The notes under the pieces: generated by a model
What the model was told of the DNA's origin: nothing
What the model saw: the letters and a program-made list of their open reading frames with translations, nothing else
Databases searched by the model: none
Translations under genes and position numbers: made by a program
In this document: piece after piece, positions 1 to 10,111 of the stretch
How the letters are laid out: each line of letters opens with the position of its first letter
Numbering within the stretch: the first letter of the stretch is position 1
From: Eumeta japonica
Lineage: Eukaryota; Arthropoda; Insecta; Lepidoptera; Psychidae
Length of the DNA stretch: 64,000 nucleotides
Direction: 5' to 3'
Assembly: GCA_005406025.1 (NCBI GenBank)
Contig: BGZK01001395.1
Location: 96,046-160,045 of the forward strand

Positions 1-1590
1 ATTGGCCTAAAGCTAGTGGGGAGGTCGCGAGGTTGCCCCGGTTTCGGAATTCCGATAATGATGGCTTCTTTCCACGCCTCGGAAAAGTGACAATTTTTAA
101 TACAAGCATTGAAAATTGGGACCAGCAGCGCCAGTAGTGGCACAGAAAAGCATTTAAATGCTTTGTTGTTTACCCCGTCCAAGCCCGGTGCCTTTCTGGG
201 TTTTAACTCTTCAATGAGTTTTTGGACCTCGTCTGCCGAGACCGACGGTAAGTCGTCTTTGGGAGATAACGAGGACCTACAGAGGACTTCTTTTCAACAC
301 GGTTTACGTGCTCGAGCTTGGGGTGGGGCGGAGTTAAGTGAACATTGGAGTCCGATACTGTCAGCGATATACTCAACTTTTTCCTGGTCATCGAAAGCTA
401 GATTGTTAACCGGTTTTTTGAGGGCAGGCATGGCCACGCACACGTCGGATTTGAGCGCTTTGGCCACAGCCCAATAGGCTTTGTGGGTGGGAGTGATTTC
501 TTCCATTAGGTCGCTACAGTTTTCGTTTTTGACCTCTCTTACGCAAGCCTTCGCTTCGCGTTGGAGGGCTAGCGCGCGAGACCTATACTCTGGTGTAGGG
601 TATGCGCTTGCGCGACGCAGGGCTGCGTTTTTAGCTCTTAATAGTTAGCGAACGTTCGTGGACAGGCCTCGGCGATCTGAGTTCGCATGAACCTTCCTTT
701 GGCATCGCTTGACCACTGATCTTATGTGTTTGGTAAGAGCTCCTATGGCTGTGTCGATGTTGTTGTTGGATACTATGTCGTCCGGAATAACGTTGAGATT
801 GGGGGTGTCGACTTCCTCAAGCGCGGTCGACACTCGCTTCCAGTCTATAATAGTTTTGGTTTCGATAGTCTGTTTTTCACCGATGAAGGAGCCTAGTTTG
901 AGTAGTACGGGTAGGTGGTATTAGCCGAGGCAGTGAAGTGTCTCGATTGAATTCAGATTTAGTACTACGCCTTTTAATACCGCGATATCGAGTATTTCTG
1001 GTCTGTAATGTACGTTGGCTGGGAGATGTGTTGGGATAAGGGGCGCGATGATGGCGAGCTCGTGATCCTCGGCGAGGGTAGCGAGTGTTCGTCCACTAGC
1101 GTTCGTGGTGTTACAGCGCCAGTCCAAAGAGGATGACGGCATCCTCTGGTTTCTGAGGGTTTCTGTGTCGCTCCGAAGCAACGGTTTTTGGGGAGGCAAA
1201 TAGACTGAGACTATGACCAGAGTGCCGTGCTCAGTCAAAGCTAATCAGCACGCCGATGCTTTTAAGTTTATTAGTGGGGGGATATCTACAGGACAGCAAT
1301 ATAGTTTTCTTTTGTAGTACACGGCAGAACAACCTCTTGGAGCTCTTAGTCAGTCATTCCGTAATTGTATGTAATTGGCTAGTTTACAGGTTCTCGGCCT
1401 ATTTGGCTTTAGGAATGTTTCCTGTACGAGGATTACGTCCGCTGAGTACTCCGTCGCACATTTTTCTAACTCTAAGATGCTATTTTCTAGACCGCGCGCA
1501 TTAAATGAGATTATTGAAATAGATTTCGGTTTATGGTGTCCAATAGAGATTACGGCAGAGCACCCAGGTGCTCTGTACAGTGCATTATAT
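1..1590 (-). pseudogene. Jockey ORF2 (endonuclease, start of RT) remnant, copy A
   Basis: ORF2 would nick the target and copy the RNA. The endonuclease start ISIISFNARGLEN and the block ADVILVQETFL are read at 1350-1570. A middle part with SLDWRCNTTNASG at 921-1238 stands where copy C has GDFNCKHTNW, so the catalytic GDFN is degraded. The linker follows at 294-833 (KAYWAVAKALKSD). At 1-280 the RT start is readable in pieces that match the WKEA-IGIPK-YRPISL block of copy C. Different frames carry successive blocks, so several indels have accumulated. Confidence 0.8.
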
Positions 1591-2520
1591 TTTTTAAGTT
1601 TGTTAAGCAGATCTTGGTGGCGTAGAATGACCATTAGGCGGTCTTCCCCGCTCCTAGCTTTTCTGAAGTCTGTGGCCAGTTGGGCAAACTCCGGACTTTT
1701 TACTACTCTCAGCATGCGCATGATAGTGAGGATATCTTCGCCGAGTGGACCGGCAGAAGTTTCCGTATGTTTGGCTGAGGTCGGCTTGGGGGGCTCTGGG
1801 ATAGCCTCTTTAACCGGTTCAGATTCGACCCTCGGGGGTGTTTGCTGGTAACTTTTTTGTTACCAGTTGTATTTTTAAAGAAGTGGGGGCCTTTGGGTAG
1901 CCTTTATAGCTGGCAGGATGACCCTCGCTGTTATAATTTACGCATTCTGGGATATCGCCAGAATCTTTGGTGCGTTTGCACTCTTTTATCGCGTGACGTT
2001 TGCGGCATTTGACACAGTGGGGCTGTGCATAACAATTGCTGCGTGGCTATATAGTTGGCAACGGAAACATTGCTCAGGGCCTCTGTTTCTGTACGGGGCC
2101 TCTACAGTGATACCGCTAAGGCCGCATATTCTGGGAGGGAATTTAAAGATGTCTTTGGCAGTATCCGATTTATGCAGTACTGCCAGGACGAGGCCGATCT
2201 TTGTGCCGTCTCGGCGGTGCATCCTGTGCGCCGCGAAAAGAGGGTAGATCTGGTTTTTGAAATCGGACTTGATGCAGTCCATCGGGATCTCTAGCGGGAT
2301 GTTTCTCAGTACCGCTTTGATTTTGCGCTCTTTTCCGAGCGCATACGTATGAAAGGGAAAGTTGTACTTTATTAGGAGGCTGTTGAGACTCCTGAAATCT
2401 GATATGGAGTCGACCGTTATTTTAATACCGTGCAGCGTGTTGCGTGCACTGGTGTAGTTGATATGCAGTCTATTGCATTCAATAAATACTGCATTCCATT
2501 TTCCTTCTTGTGTTTCATCG
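1590..2520 (-). pseudogene. Jockey ORF1 (gag-like) remnant, copy A
   Basis: ORF1 of such elements makes an RNA-binding protein that coats the element's RNA. Translation of 2520 to 1986 gives a PRE_C2HC-like region (DFRSLNSLLIKYNFPFHTYA, then VLRNIPLEIPMDCIK, then LVLAVLHKSDTA) followed by a zinc knuckle start CFRCQLYSHAA. The corresponding region in copy C at 50318-50695 aligns by eye. The C-terminal part (SPEFAQLATDFRKA) is read at 1600-1720. The frame is broken near 1985. The first codon is not clear. Confidence 0.75.
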
Positions 2521-2539
2521 TATTTTAATTATAAATACG

Positions 2540-2950
2540 AAATCATTGTGATGGGCATATGAGTAGTATACAAAATTGTGCCATGACGGGGGATACCAAT
2601 CAGAGGCCGAAAACCGCGGCGGTCGTTACGGTACAGCCGCATACCGAGTACATGTGGCGCTCATGCGTGAAAAATGCAAAGTGCATGGTCACGCACCCTC
2701 GATTAAAATATGTGCAACTCATATGTACAGGTGGATGCGCCATCTGTAAATTGCATCGAAATTGCTGAATTAGTCGCAGTTGTACTCCGACCGCCATATA
2801 TGAAGCTCGTGCTGTAATAAAGAAGTCTGATCATAGAAAGTCTGTCCATCATTTTGCTCGCACACCGCAAGAATCCGTTTTCCAAAGCGACTGTGAAAGA
2901 AATTCGAGGTGCTGGCTTACGCGGCGATAGCTGAAATCGCCGTTACAGAT
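2540..2950 (+). repeat. Family X repeat, copy 1 (partial)
   Basis: This stretch matches 62480-62950 on the same strand and, inverted, 12379-12575, 14661-14780 and about 15740-15900. Shared landmarks in order are AAATTGTGCC, the segment GGCGGTCGTTACGGTAC at about 2618, CATATGTACAGG, an AATAAAG-like signal, CACACCGCAAGAA and a terminal CGCCGTTACA. The interior looks like an LTR (TGT start, ACA end, polyadenylation signal), but similarity to the other copies starts upstream of any TGT. The class is therefore left open. Confidence 0.6.
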
Positions 2951-2956
2951 CTTTTT

Positions 2957-3217
2957 GCAGAATATTATGTTCTAAAGTGCTAGTTTTTGTAAGAGTCAAT
3001 CTACCAGCTACATGGCTGTTATTAGATATTTAAAAAAGTCACGGCAATGGGATATATATTACAGGTAAACGAGAAACTATTATGGCTATGTAGGCTTCAT
3101 GGCATAGGTAGTAGTTTATCAACTTCTAAAATGCACTTAGGATAATAAAAAGAAAGATTTCCAAGAAATTCCATTGATAATTACGTAGATTAAGGTGTTA
3201 GTAGTGTAAAACATCTA
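2957..3217 (+). repeat. Moth repeat, left half split by Harbinger
   Basis: The sequence matches about 60665-60955 of the unsplit copy at 60365-61180. Landmarks are TTTGTAAGAGTCAA, a run similar to TAAAAAAGTCACGG, and AATTCCATTGATAATTACGT just before the break. Its continuation lies at 6656-6882, on the other side of the Harbinger transposon. Confidence 0.75.
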
Positions 3218-3233
3218 CTGTCTTACTAATAAA
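3218..3233 (+). repeat. Harbinger left terminal inverted repeat
   Basis: CTGTCTTACTAATAAA, preceded by target duplication CTA at 3215-3217. It is exactly inverted at 6640-6655. Confidence 0.92.
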
Positions 3234-3447
3234 CATTTACACACTGCGTATAACAAACGTATAACAGAAACATTACCAATAAAACGCTCTTTGACGTTTT
3301 CGTTCTATACGCCTGTTATAGCGGCTGTATAACTAGTATGGTATTTTATGCAACTCTTATTCAGCTGTCAAACCTTGTATTGTCAGTTTATAACCTACAA
3401 TACTATTATCTTTCGCGTGGTACTTTTGTATTATTATTGAATAAGTT

Positions 3448-4491
3448 ATGGATTATATTCATTATTTTGATATTTTTGATGAGATGGAAAATGAAGAACC
3501 TTCAAGGAAGAGAAAAACTTATAAAAACCGGTATGATCCCTTCACTTTAAAAGAAGAGGAGTTTAAAAACAAATATAGATTTACTAAGGCCTACGCAAGA
3601 TATGTGGTGGAATTGGTTCGAGAAGACATCCAACAAAACAGCAAGGGTGGCGGCTTCTCTACCGAGCTTCAAGTCTGTACAGCTTTAAGGACCTGGGCGC
3701 CAGGAAGTCCAAGATGATGCCGCAGACATTCACGGCATGAGTCAACAATCTCACAAATATATGCCGTAGAGTCGCGATCGCTCTAGCAAGCCGAGCATCA
3801 CAATTCATATATATGCCACGATCACTTGAAGAGGAGGAAGAAATAATTGCAGGATTTCGTGGCATATGTAGTTTCAGAAATGTAGTAGGTGCTATTGATT
3901 GTACTCATATAAAAATCAAGAAAGTTGGTGGCGACAGTGCACAGTATTATATCAATAGAAAAGGATTTTATTCAATAAATGTGCAAGTAGTCTGTGATTC
4001 TAAACTACAAATCAGAGATATAGTAGCTCACTGGCGAGGTAGCACACATGATTCCCGAATTTTAGAGAAAGCAATATACGGCACAGGTTCGAAACGGGTG
4101 AGTTTCACGGCCGCTTATTAGGTGATGCAGGATATGGACTAACTAGTTTTTGTTTACTCCTATACATAATCCTGTCGGTATCAAAGAAGAGAATTACAAC
4201 AAGGCCCACATACAGACCAGAAACCCTGTGGAACGGTGTTTTGGTGTTTGGAAACAGAGGTTCCGATGTCTTTACATGGATTTAGTGTTTCATTAGAAAA
4301 TGTAAAATGTATATAGTTGCTCTTGCTGTTTTGCATAATATTGCAGTTAAAATGGGAGAAAATGAGGGATAATGGAGAGAAGCATAAGTGAAGATAATAG
4401 GGAGCTTCATCATCAACCACGTGATGTGGAAGTACGAGATAACATAAATGGACAGACCGCTAGACAATTATTTATAAACACATACTTTTAA
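3448..4491 (+). pseudogene. Harbinger DDE transposase, frameshifted
   Basis: The transposase would cut the element ends and join them to target DNA. It starts at MDYIHYFDIFDEMENEE. A conserved N-terminal part ends in LQVCTALRTWA at about 3695. Two frame changes follow between 3700 and 3790. The catalytic core then runs from 3813: first Asp in VVGAIDCTHIKI (codon at 3897), second Asp in LLGDAGYGL (about 4124), and Glu in NPVERCFGVWKQRF (about 4221). All three DDE residues survive at DNA level. The C-terminus has AVLHNIAVKMGENEG and ends QLFINTYF with a stop at 4489-4491, overlapped by an AATAAA signal at 4491-4496. Pieced length is about 345 residues, usual for the family. A stop near 4108 and further shifts confirm decay. 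Confidence 0.9.
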
Positions 4492-4504
4492 ATAAAATAT
4501 TGTT

Positions 4505-6162
4505 TTAATAATTACTTAATTTATTTCTTAGTAATCTATTTTCTAGTTCTAAATTATTGATCCGCAGCTCTGTTTCTTTTGCACGCAGCTCGTGTTCTCT
4601 CCTTCCCACTCGTGAGATTCCCTCATTTGTTCAATTTTCAGAGTGTACTCTGACTCAATGCAGTTCGTGAGAACTTTTGTTCTTTGTATTGCCAATTCAC
4701 TTACCTAAAACAAATTATGAAATATTAGTATAACTACAAAATAATTCTAAATTATTGTGGCAATTTTATAGGAGGCAACTATCCAGTACTTGTTTGACCA
4801 CTGATACAAAATGTGTAAAGATGCATCAAAGTTTGCGTTGTTTCTAATTTTGCTATTTTTTGTGAAAGAATGTCTGGTTTGTTATTATTTTTACCATAAT
4901 TAAACTTACTCCAAGTGGCAACTTTCTTTTTGATGCTTTAACCTTTGATGGTATGGTGTTATATAAACTATGATATCTTGAAGTGGTTCCCTTTGAAGTT
5001 ACAGGAGTGATGATGATCTGCAAACAAAACAAAAATATTTGAGTGTATCGAGTGGCTCATATATATAGTATTAAACTTAAATGACAAAATTAATAACATT
5101 AACTAACCTGGTCTGAGTCAACTGTTTTGACGTCGGCATCTTTTGTTTCACATATTTCTTCCGAATCTTTATTCTGAAATCATATTTAATTATGTCATTA
5201 ATTTTAAAATATTAACAACAATCACATAGAGCTGTATAGTCCGTAAATACCAATAAACTTCTGTTTGAATACTACGATATAAAATAAACACCTAGGTACA
5301 TACATTAGAATACTGAAGAACAAATACACTATGAAGGCTACAATATTATAATAAAATACCTGTAAAGTTAAGCCATTACTATCAAATTTGTTGGAATCCA
5401 CCTCAAATTCTTGTGGAATCATTTTCAGAATTTCATTTGTTTCAGGGTCTGGGCTAGGTGGCTTTGGTCCACCTCCAGTGCCACTGCATTCCTTCTTGTA
5501 AATTGACAATTTCTTTTTAGCCTCCAGTTTTGTAGTTCGCCACTGCTGTTTTATTTCTATTATACTTCTTTCTCGGCTATTCATCTCATTAAATCTATAA
5601 TCAAACAAACTCGGGTAAGTATGTAATTGTAGTTTATTTAATTTTAAAAGGTAATAATAATAACAAGCAGAATGAGGTAGATAGACACCGTTCTGTTATT
5701 TTCTGCCAAGCATCATTTTTCGTTTTGTTGGTGTTTGTGTCCGTACTTTTATTTTCAATTATGGCCACAAGATCCTTTATGCAATTCCGCAGTAGGTTCT
5801 TGAAAAAAAAAACATTAATTAGTTAAATACCTACTACTAGGTACGGTCGGTAAAGCAAAGGGCGCACAATACTTTAACTTCGAAAGTTTTCATTAATCTC
5901 TACGAGAATCAACATTTGAAGTATAACAGTTAGGTTCACACAGAAAGTGGGATATGTTAGGTTGTCTTGTGAATGCTGTGGAGAGTGCAGGAAGCACGCT
6001 AATAAATGTTATTATGAAATTAAGAAATACTGTGTGCGATAACTCTTGATTTTTGGTACAATTTGTTCCGTGGGAGATCGAAGAGCTTACCTTTTCTAAT
6101 GAATCCCAATTAGCAGATCGCTTTCTCTTCTTTTCTATACAAGTGCTTTTTTGGTTTTCCAT
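4505..6162 (-). CDS. Harbinger Myb/SANT-like protein, six exons
   Basis: The second Harbinger gene; its product binds DNA and helps the transposase reach the nucleus and the element ends. I read six exons with GT-AG junctions that keep one frame: 6162-6091, 5798-5689, 5594-5360, 5173-5108, 5017-4910 and 4704-4505. The start is MENQKSTCIEKKRKRSANWD. The trihelix/SANT core runs over exons 1 to 3: SANWD, LLRNCIKDLVAIIENKS, NDAWQKITERFNEMN, then IKQQWRTTKLEAKKK. TGGGPKPPSPDP and MIPQEF follow, as in other members. The last exon is a charged coiled-coil-like tail (ETELRINNLELENRLLRNK). One single-base frameshift near 4618 puts that tail out of frame; everything upstream is open. Length is about 263 residues. 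Splice sites are inferred by eye. Confidence 0.85.
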
Positions 6163-6639
6163 TATAAACCAATTGATCAAATTTAAAATTACACGACGAC
6201 TCACACAAAACTCAAAAATCACAGACAGTGAGAAAAATAACAAACGGAAACATAACCTAGCAAATGTCACTACACTGACATTTCACGATACGTTCAAAAC
6301 GTTTTTCATATTTCTATTTGAGACGAGTCTTCGAAATGTATAGTTTGAGCACAATTAGTACACAAAACTACTTTAGTAATACAAAATACTGCTTTTGTTT
6401 CAACATTACATAAAAATAATGTGTAATATTGCCTAAAAATATTTCTTTTTAAATTCTGATAATTAAAACATTTCAGGTTTCAGAACAGTTCTAACAATGT
6501 TACCAGTAGTTAGCGTCATAACAATTAAATAGTTATACAAGCCTTATACGCCTGTTATTAGTTAAGTCTTGGATAAAAAGCTATTCATACCCTTTTCAAT
6601 GAATAAGTACTCAGACGTTGAACAACTGCATAAAATATT

Positions 6640-6655
6640 TTTATTAGTAAGACAG
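6640..6655 (-). repeat. Harbinger right terminal inverted repeat
   Basis: On plus it reads TTTATTAGTAAGACAG, the exact inverse of 3218-3233, and is followed by CTA at 6656-6658. The surrounding sequence resumes the moth repeat interrupted at 3217. Confidence 0.92.
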
Positions 6656-6882
6656 CTAGTAAATATAAATTTATGACTCACGTTAAATTATGGAAAAATA
6701 AAATTATAACATCACTAACATCCGTCCAATGTGAGTTCGATTGTTAGCTGTTAAACTGTAAACTTGATTAATAGGTTTATAGTATCAAACAAAAAGCCCC
6801 TTATAAATGCTATGAAGAACAATTACGGAACCCTACGATGCGCATGGACCGACATGCACTTAACCGTTTTTTTTTACATTTT
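6656..6882 (+). repeat. Moth repeat, right half split by Harbinger
   Basis: This continues the repeat broken at 3217. It matches about 60956-61180: AATAGGTTTATAGTATCAAA, AAGCCCCTT, then a tail with GACATGCACTTAACCG and a T run. The tail form is one seen in many moth repeats, class unknown. Confidence 0.7.
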
Positions 6883-6887
6883 TTAAT

Positions 6888-7319
6888 TTGGAAAAGGACG
6901 CTGATAGTTTTGAGATGGGAGACGAAAGCCGAAACGAAAATGGGAGAAATAATAGTTTTGTACTTCCCGAGTTTGAAAACATTATAGTTCATAATGCGAA
7001 AATTTTGGGTATGAGCCCACAAGGTTTACTCTTGGCTAGATTTTGTGTTTTGGTTTGTTGGAAGGGTACACTAATGTTATTATAATTATAAAATTAACAA
7101 AAAAAACGTCGTGTAAGAATATTGACAAAAGTATCGGCAGGTTGATGATCAATTCTGTTTTTGACATCAGATACACGGGCCACAGCCCCGAAACCCCACC
7201 TAACGAATACCTAGAAAAATTGTTTTCGTCGTTTGAATGGTACTTAAAATTACAATCTGATGTTTTCATTTGTATTTTATTTTTTTCTTAAGGGTCCGAA
7301 ACTCTGCCCTCGGTACAAC
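6888..7319 (+). other. Spacer with an unrecognised short ORF
   Basis: An open frame at 6888-7082 (MEKDADSFEMGDESRNENG...) is acidic at its start. I recognise no domain, no splice structure and no conserved neighbour. It may be chance or the remnant of a repeat. The rest of the interval shows nothing I can support. Confidence 0.25.
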
Positions 7320-9083
7320 ATCCGGTTGCGAGATTACTACGTTCATGTAATTTTCACACATATTTATAAATGGGGGAATATATGTATTTTTGCCAAGTTT
7401 CCTATCAAAATATGGCTACTAATATATTAGATTAAAATAATATTAATCGATTTTTCGGAAAAAAATTCATTCACTCCTTTTTTAAATAAAATATAAATAA
7501 ACAAAACGGAAATAAATATAAAGAGCTTGGAAAGTTATGGTTGCTTTAGTGCATTTGGCCGCAACCTATTCGAAGCCAGGTCTAAACAAATACACACTTT
7601 GTCACATTTATACGTTCATGACGTATAGTCATTATTAAGATATCAGATTAAAGCTAATTTTTTTCTGTGCTCGATGAAATACCTTTGCCCAGGTGAAAGT
7701 GGCCAAAAATAGGGGCACTAGCTGTTAAAGCACCCGTAAGTTTTCGCCTCATTAACTAACCCAATTGACATTTTTGATGAAAGCAAAATCGAAGTGGTCC
7801 AAGAGTTTGTGTGCTTTACGTACGATATTACAAATTCTCATAGTGTAAACGCTGAAAGGTTTATTGTGCCTGACGAAATGTGTGCTACAAAAAAAAAAAG
7901 ATTGAAAAATGTATGCAAAAAATTTTAAAAACTAACTCATGTCATATTTCCGCCGTGCTGGTAATCTTTAAAACAAAAATTGTTGAGGACGATCTTTTTT
8001 TTCGATGTGGCTAAATGCCACTGAGCCGGATCACATCGAGTTTAGCGTGGAAAATAATGACTGGATCTTAGACGGTTTTCTAAAACAAAAAAGGTACTTA
8101 GGAGACTCAACGCCAATGCGAATTGAGAGTGTGCTATGTAATTCCATGTACAAATGTTCTGATAATGAAAATGATTTTGATATTGCTAGCGATGGAAGTG
8201 ATAGAAGTAATGAAACAGATTTTGATTCATCGCTGAAGAATAGATGGCACAAAAATGTAATATAGGCTTTATTTATTATTTAATTGTCTTTTCAATGTTT
8301 TGTGTAATTTGTAAAATTAAAACAGGTTTCTGTATGAACATTTGATTAATTTCTAACGCATTATAGAAAACTCAAATATAATTAAATATTTTTGTCAAAT
8401 GTTAGCTAAATATTTTAATTTTCTTGTTTAAGAAATCAAATCAAATCAAAAATAAAATAATCGATGTTTATTTTTCGTAAATAATTAGTTGTAGTTTTAT
8501 AAAGAAATGGCATTTCGATTCTTCATTTAAGAACAAATGTTTTAGTTATATTATGTAATTTAAAATAAAACTAAACAAAAATTTATTACAAAGTAGTTTC
8601 TATTTGCGCCGTTTTTTTCTCGTCTGAGGAGAGATGTTATGCTCAAGTTGTTTTTCACTCTAATATATCTTTAACAGCTAGCAATACCTATTTGTGGCCA
8701 CTTTTATATAGGCAGAAGTATCATGCATAGATAAAAAAAACTTTAATAGTGTATTTAAATACAGTCATGACGTATAAATGTGACAAAGTAATGCTTGTCT
8801 ACATCTGGCTGAGAAGAGGTTGCGACCAAGTGCGAAATAACAACCATAACCTTCAACTTCTTTAAATATATTGCTTTGAAGTGGATTATATTTTAATTAA
8901 AAAATAAATGAATTATTTATTTTCCGAAAAATCATGGATAATTTTATTAATAAGAACTTCTAGCGGCCACATTTTGATAGGCAACTTACCAAAAGTATAT
9001 TTGTTCCCCTATCCATAAATATATGTAAAAATTAGATTTGCATTAAAAACTAGACGAACATAGAAATCTTACAGTCGGATCCC
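7320..9083. mobile_element. Unclassified element with ~410-bp terminal inverted repeats
   Basis: The arms 7320-7730 and 8670-9083 are inverted copies of each other, diverged but collinear. Shared blocks are ATCCG at the outer end, CATATATTTAT, CCTATCAAAAT, GATTTTTCGGAAAA, GGTTATGGTTG, TTTGTCACATTTATACGT, AAAGTGGCC and CTAGCTGTTAAAG at the inner end. The 940-bp interior is AT-rich with a decayed reading frame. Such long terminal inverted repeats suggest a DNA transposon. I could not identify a transposase signature or a target duplication, so no superfamily is given. Confidence 0.8.
7761..8265 (+). pseudogene. Unrecognised protein remnant inside the long-TIR element
   Basis: A frame from 7761 reads IDIFDESKIEVVQEFVCFTY, has a stop at 7919-7921, then continues CHISAVLVIFKTKIVEDD. 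After one frame change it goes on as MWLNATEPDHIEFSVENND (8005) to an acidic Ser/Asp-rich end (DNENDFDIASDGSDRSNETD) with a stop at 8263-8265. One stop and one frameshift over 500 bases suggest a once-coding region. I do not recognise the family. It could be an accessory protein or the end of a transposase. Confidence 0.45.
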
Positions 9084-9524
9084 AGACTAATGATCTATGA
9101 CGGGCTCGGTTGATGATACTTCTGTTCTATTTTCAAATTTTGTGCATACGAAATGACACTCACACCTAAATGTATAGCTTTAATGAGCGCATAGTGTTGT
9201 TCATGGATACAGGTGCAATTATTTGCTCAAATTAACGAAATCGACAGAGTTAGGTTGAAAAAAACACCTAGAAAATTTAATATCTTAATTTGCATAGATC
9301 AGTCTGTAAATGCCTCCTGCAATTTTGTAAACGATAACATTTTATGATTACCATTATTTGAGTTGTATTTAAATTGACATTTTTTTTTGTACCGGAGCAA
9401 ACATTAATTTGCAAGTCTAGTAACTGTTAAATCATACCATGTAAGAAGTTGAAATTGATTTTTATCGCATTTTAAATTACGTAAAACGCAACTATTGAAT
9501 ACATGAACATACAATAGCTAAACA
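9084..9524. other. AT-rich DNA without recognised features
   Basis: Nothing supported here on either strand. Confidence 0.5.
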
Positions 9525-9861
9525 TATACTCTATACTTATGCGAGACGATTTGACGAGTAGTAACTAACGCCCATTGCACCAGCCTCTGTAACAATTTCT
9601 GAAGCTAAAAAATAAGAGAAATACTTTTGTATTATAATATGGTCATATGTAACATAGTTTTAAATAAGTAGCATGTAAAATAAAATAAAATAAAATATAT
9701 AGCCTTAATTAAATAGCATTACTTAATTTTACTTCTATTTTGTGGGTTCATTAATTGTATCAATAAATTAATTTTTCTTTTTCAAAGTTGATGTTTACTT
9801 ATTCACAACCCTAGCTTCAAACGTCGACTCGTAAAATCGTCTCTGACAAGGATAGAGTATA
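9525..9861. mobile_element. MITE 1 with TATACTCTA-type termini
   Basis: It starts TATACTCTATACTTATGCG and ends at 9861 in the inverse form (inverse reads TATACTCTATCCTTGTCAG); both then share GAGACGATTT-ACGAGT. The interior holds a (TAAAA)n run at about 9677-9697 and no coding frame. It is non-autonomous. Confidence 0.65.
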
Positions 9862-9907
9862 ACTATATGATTAAACGAACTTAATTAAGTGAGGTTCTAT
9901 CATAAAT

Positions 9908-10111
9908 ATAGGTTGATCCTCGTTCGAGACGACTGTCGCAAAAATCCCGCTTACCAATGCTTAAAGTTATACCAAATACGTAGGGTTGTTCATATATTTC
10001 TATTATACTTAAGAAAGTGTTTCTATTATTTTTATATTCAAAAATTGTGACAGACGCTGGTGCGAATGTCGTTACTATTCATAATATCGTCTCGGACAAG
10101 TTTAGAGTATA
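9908..10111. mobile_element. MITE 2, related to MITE 1
   Basis: The right end (10000-10111) inverts to TATACTCTAAACTTGTCCG and matches MITE 1's left arm over about 110 bp, including GCACCAGC-TCTGT-ACAATTT. The left end near 9908 is a weaker GATCCTCGTTCGAGACGA match. Two copies of one family, or one copy with an internally duplicated end, are both possible. Confidence 0.55.

Larger units (their letters stand above)
1..2525 (-). mobile_element. Jockey-clade LINE, copy A (5' two thirds)
   Basis: A non-LTR retrotransposon on the minus strand that runs off the left edge, so its 3' end is not seen. Reading right to left it holds ORF1 with a gag-like zinc-knuckle protein, then ORF2 with an APE-type endonuclease and the start of a reverse transcriptase. 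It parallels the fuller copy at 46565-51076 in gene order and many short peptide matches, but is clearly diverged from it. Several frameshifts and stops make it inactive. Its 5' end lies near 2525, next to a family X repeat. Jockey elements are usually 4 to 5 kb, so 2.5 kb fits the front half to two thirds. Confidence 0.85.
3218..6655. mobile_element. PIF/Harbinger DNA transposon, two genes
   Basis: A 3,438-bp cut-and-paste element. It is bounded by perfect 16-bp inverted repeats CTGTCTTACTAATAAA (3218-3233; inverted at 6640-6655) and flanked by the 3-bp duplication CTA (3215-3217 and 6656-6658). Harbinger elements normally make 3-bp duplications and carry a DDE transposase plus a Myb/SANT-like DNA-binding partner. 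Both are present, in convergent orientation with only 13 nt between their stop codons (4491 and 4505). Subterminal motifs TATACGCCTGTTATA (about 3306) and TATACGCCTGTTATT (about 6547), each beside a TGTATAACTA-type motif, may be protein binding sites. The transposase is frameshifted, so this copy cannot move by itself. Confidence 0.93.

Noticed and set aside
2577..2949. A solo LTR with TGT...ACA ends
   Set aside because: Similarity to the other copies starts upstream of the TGT and no target duplication was found, so it is listed as an unclassified repeat.
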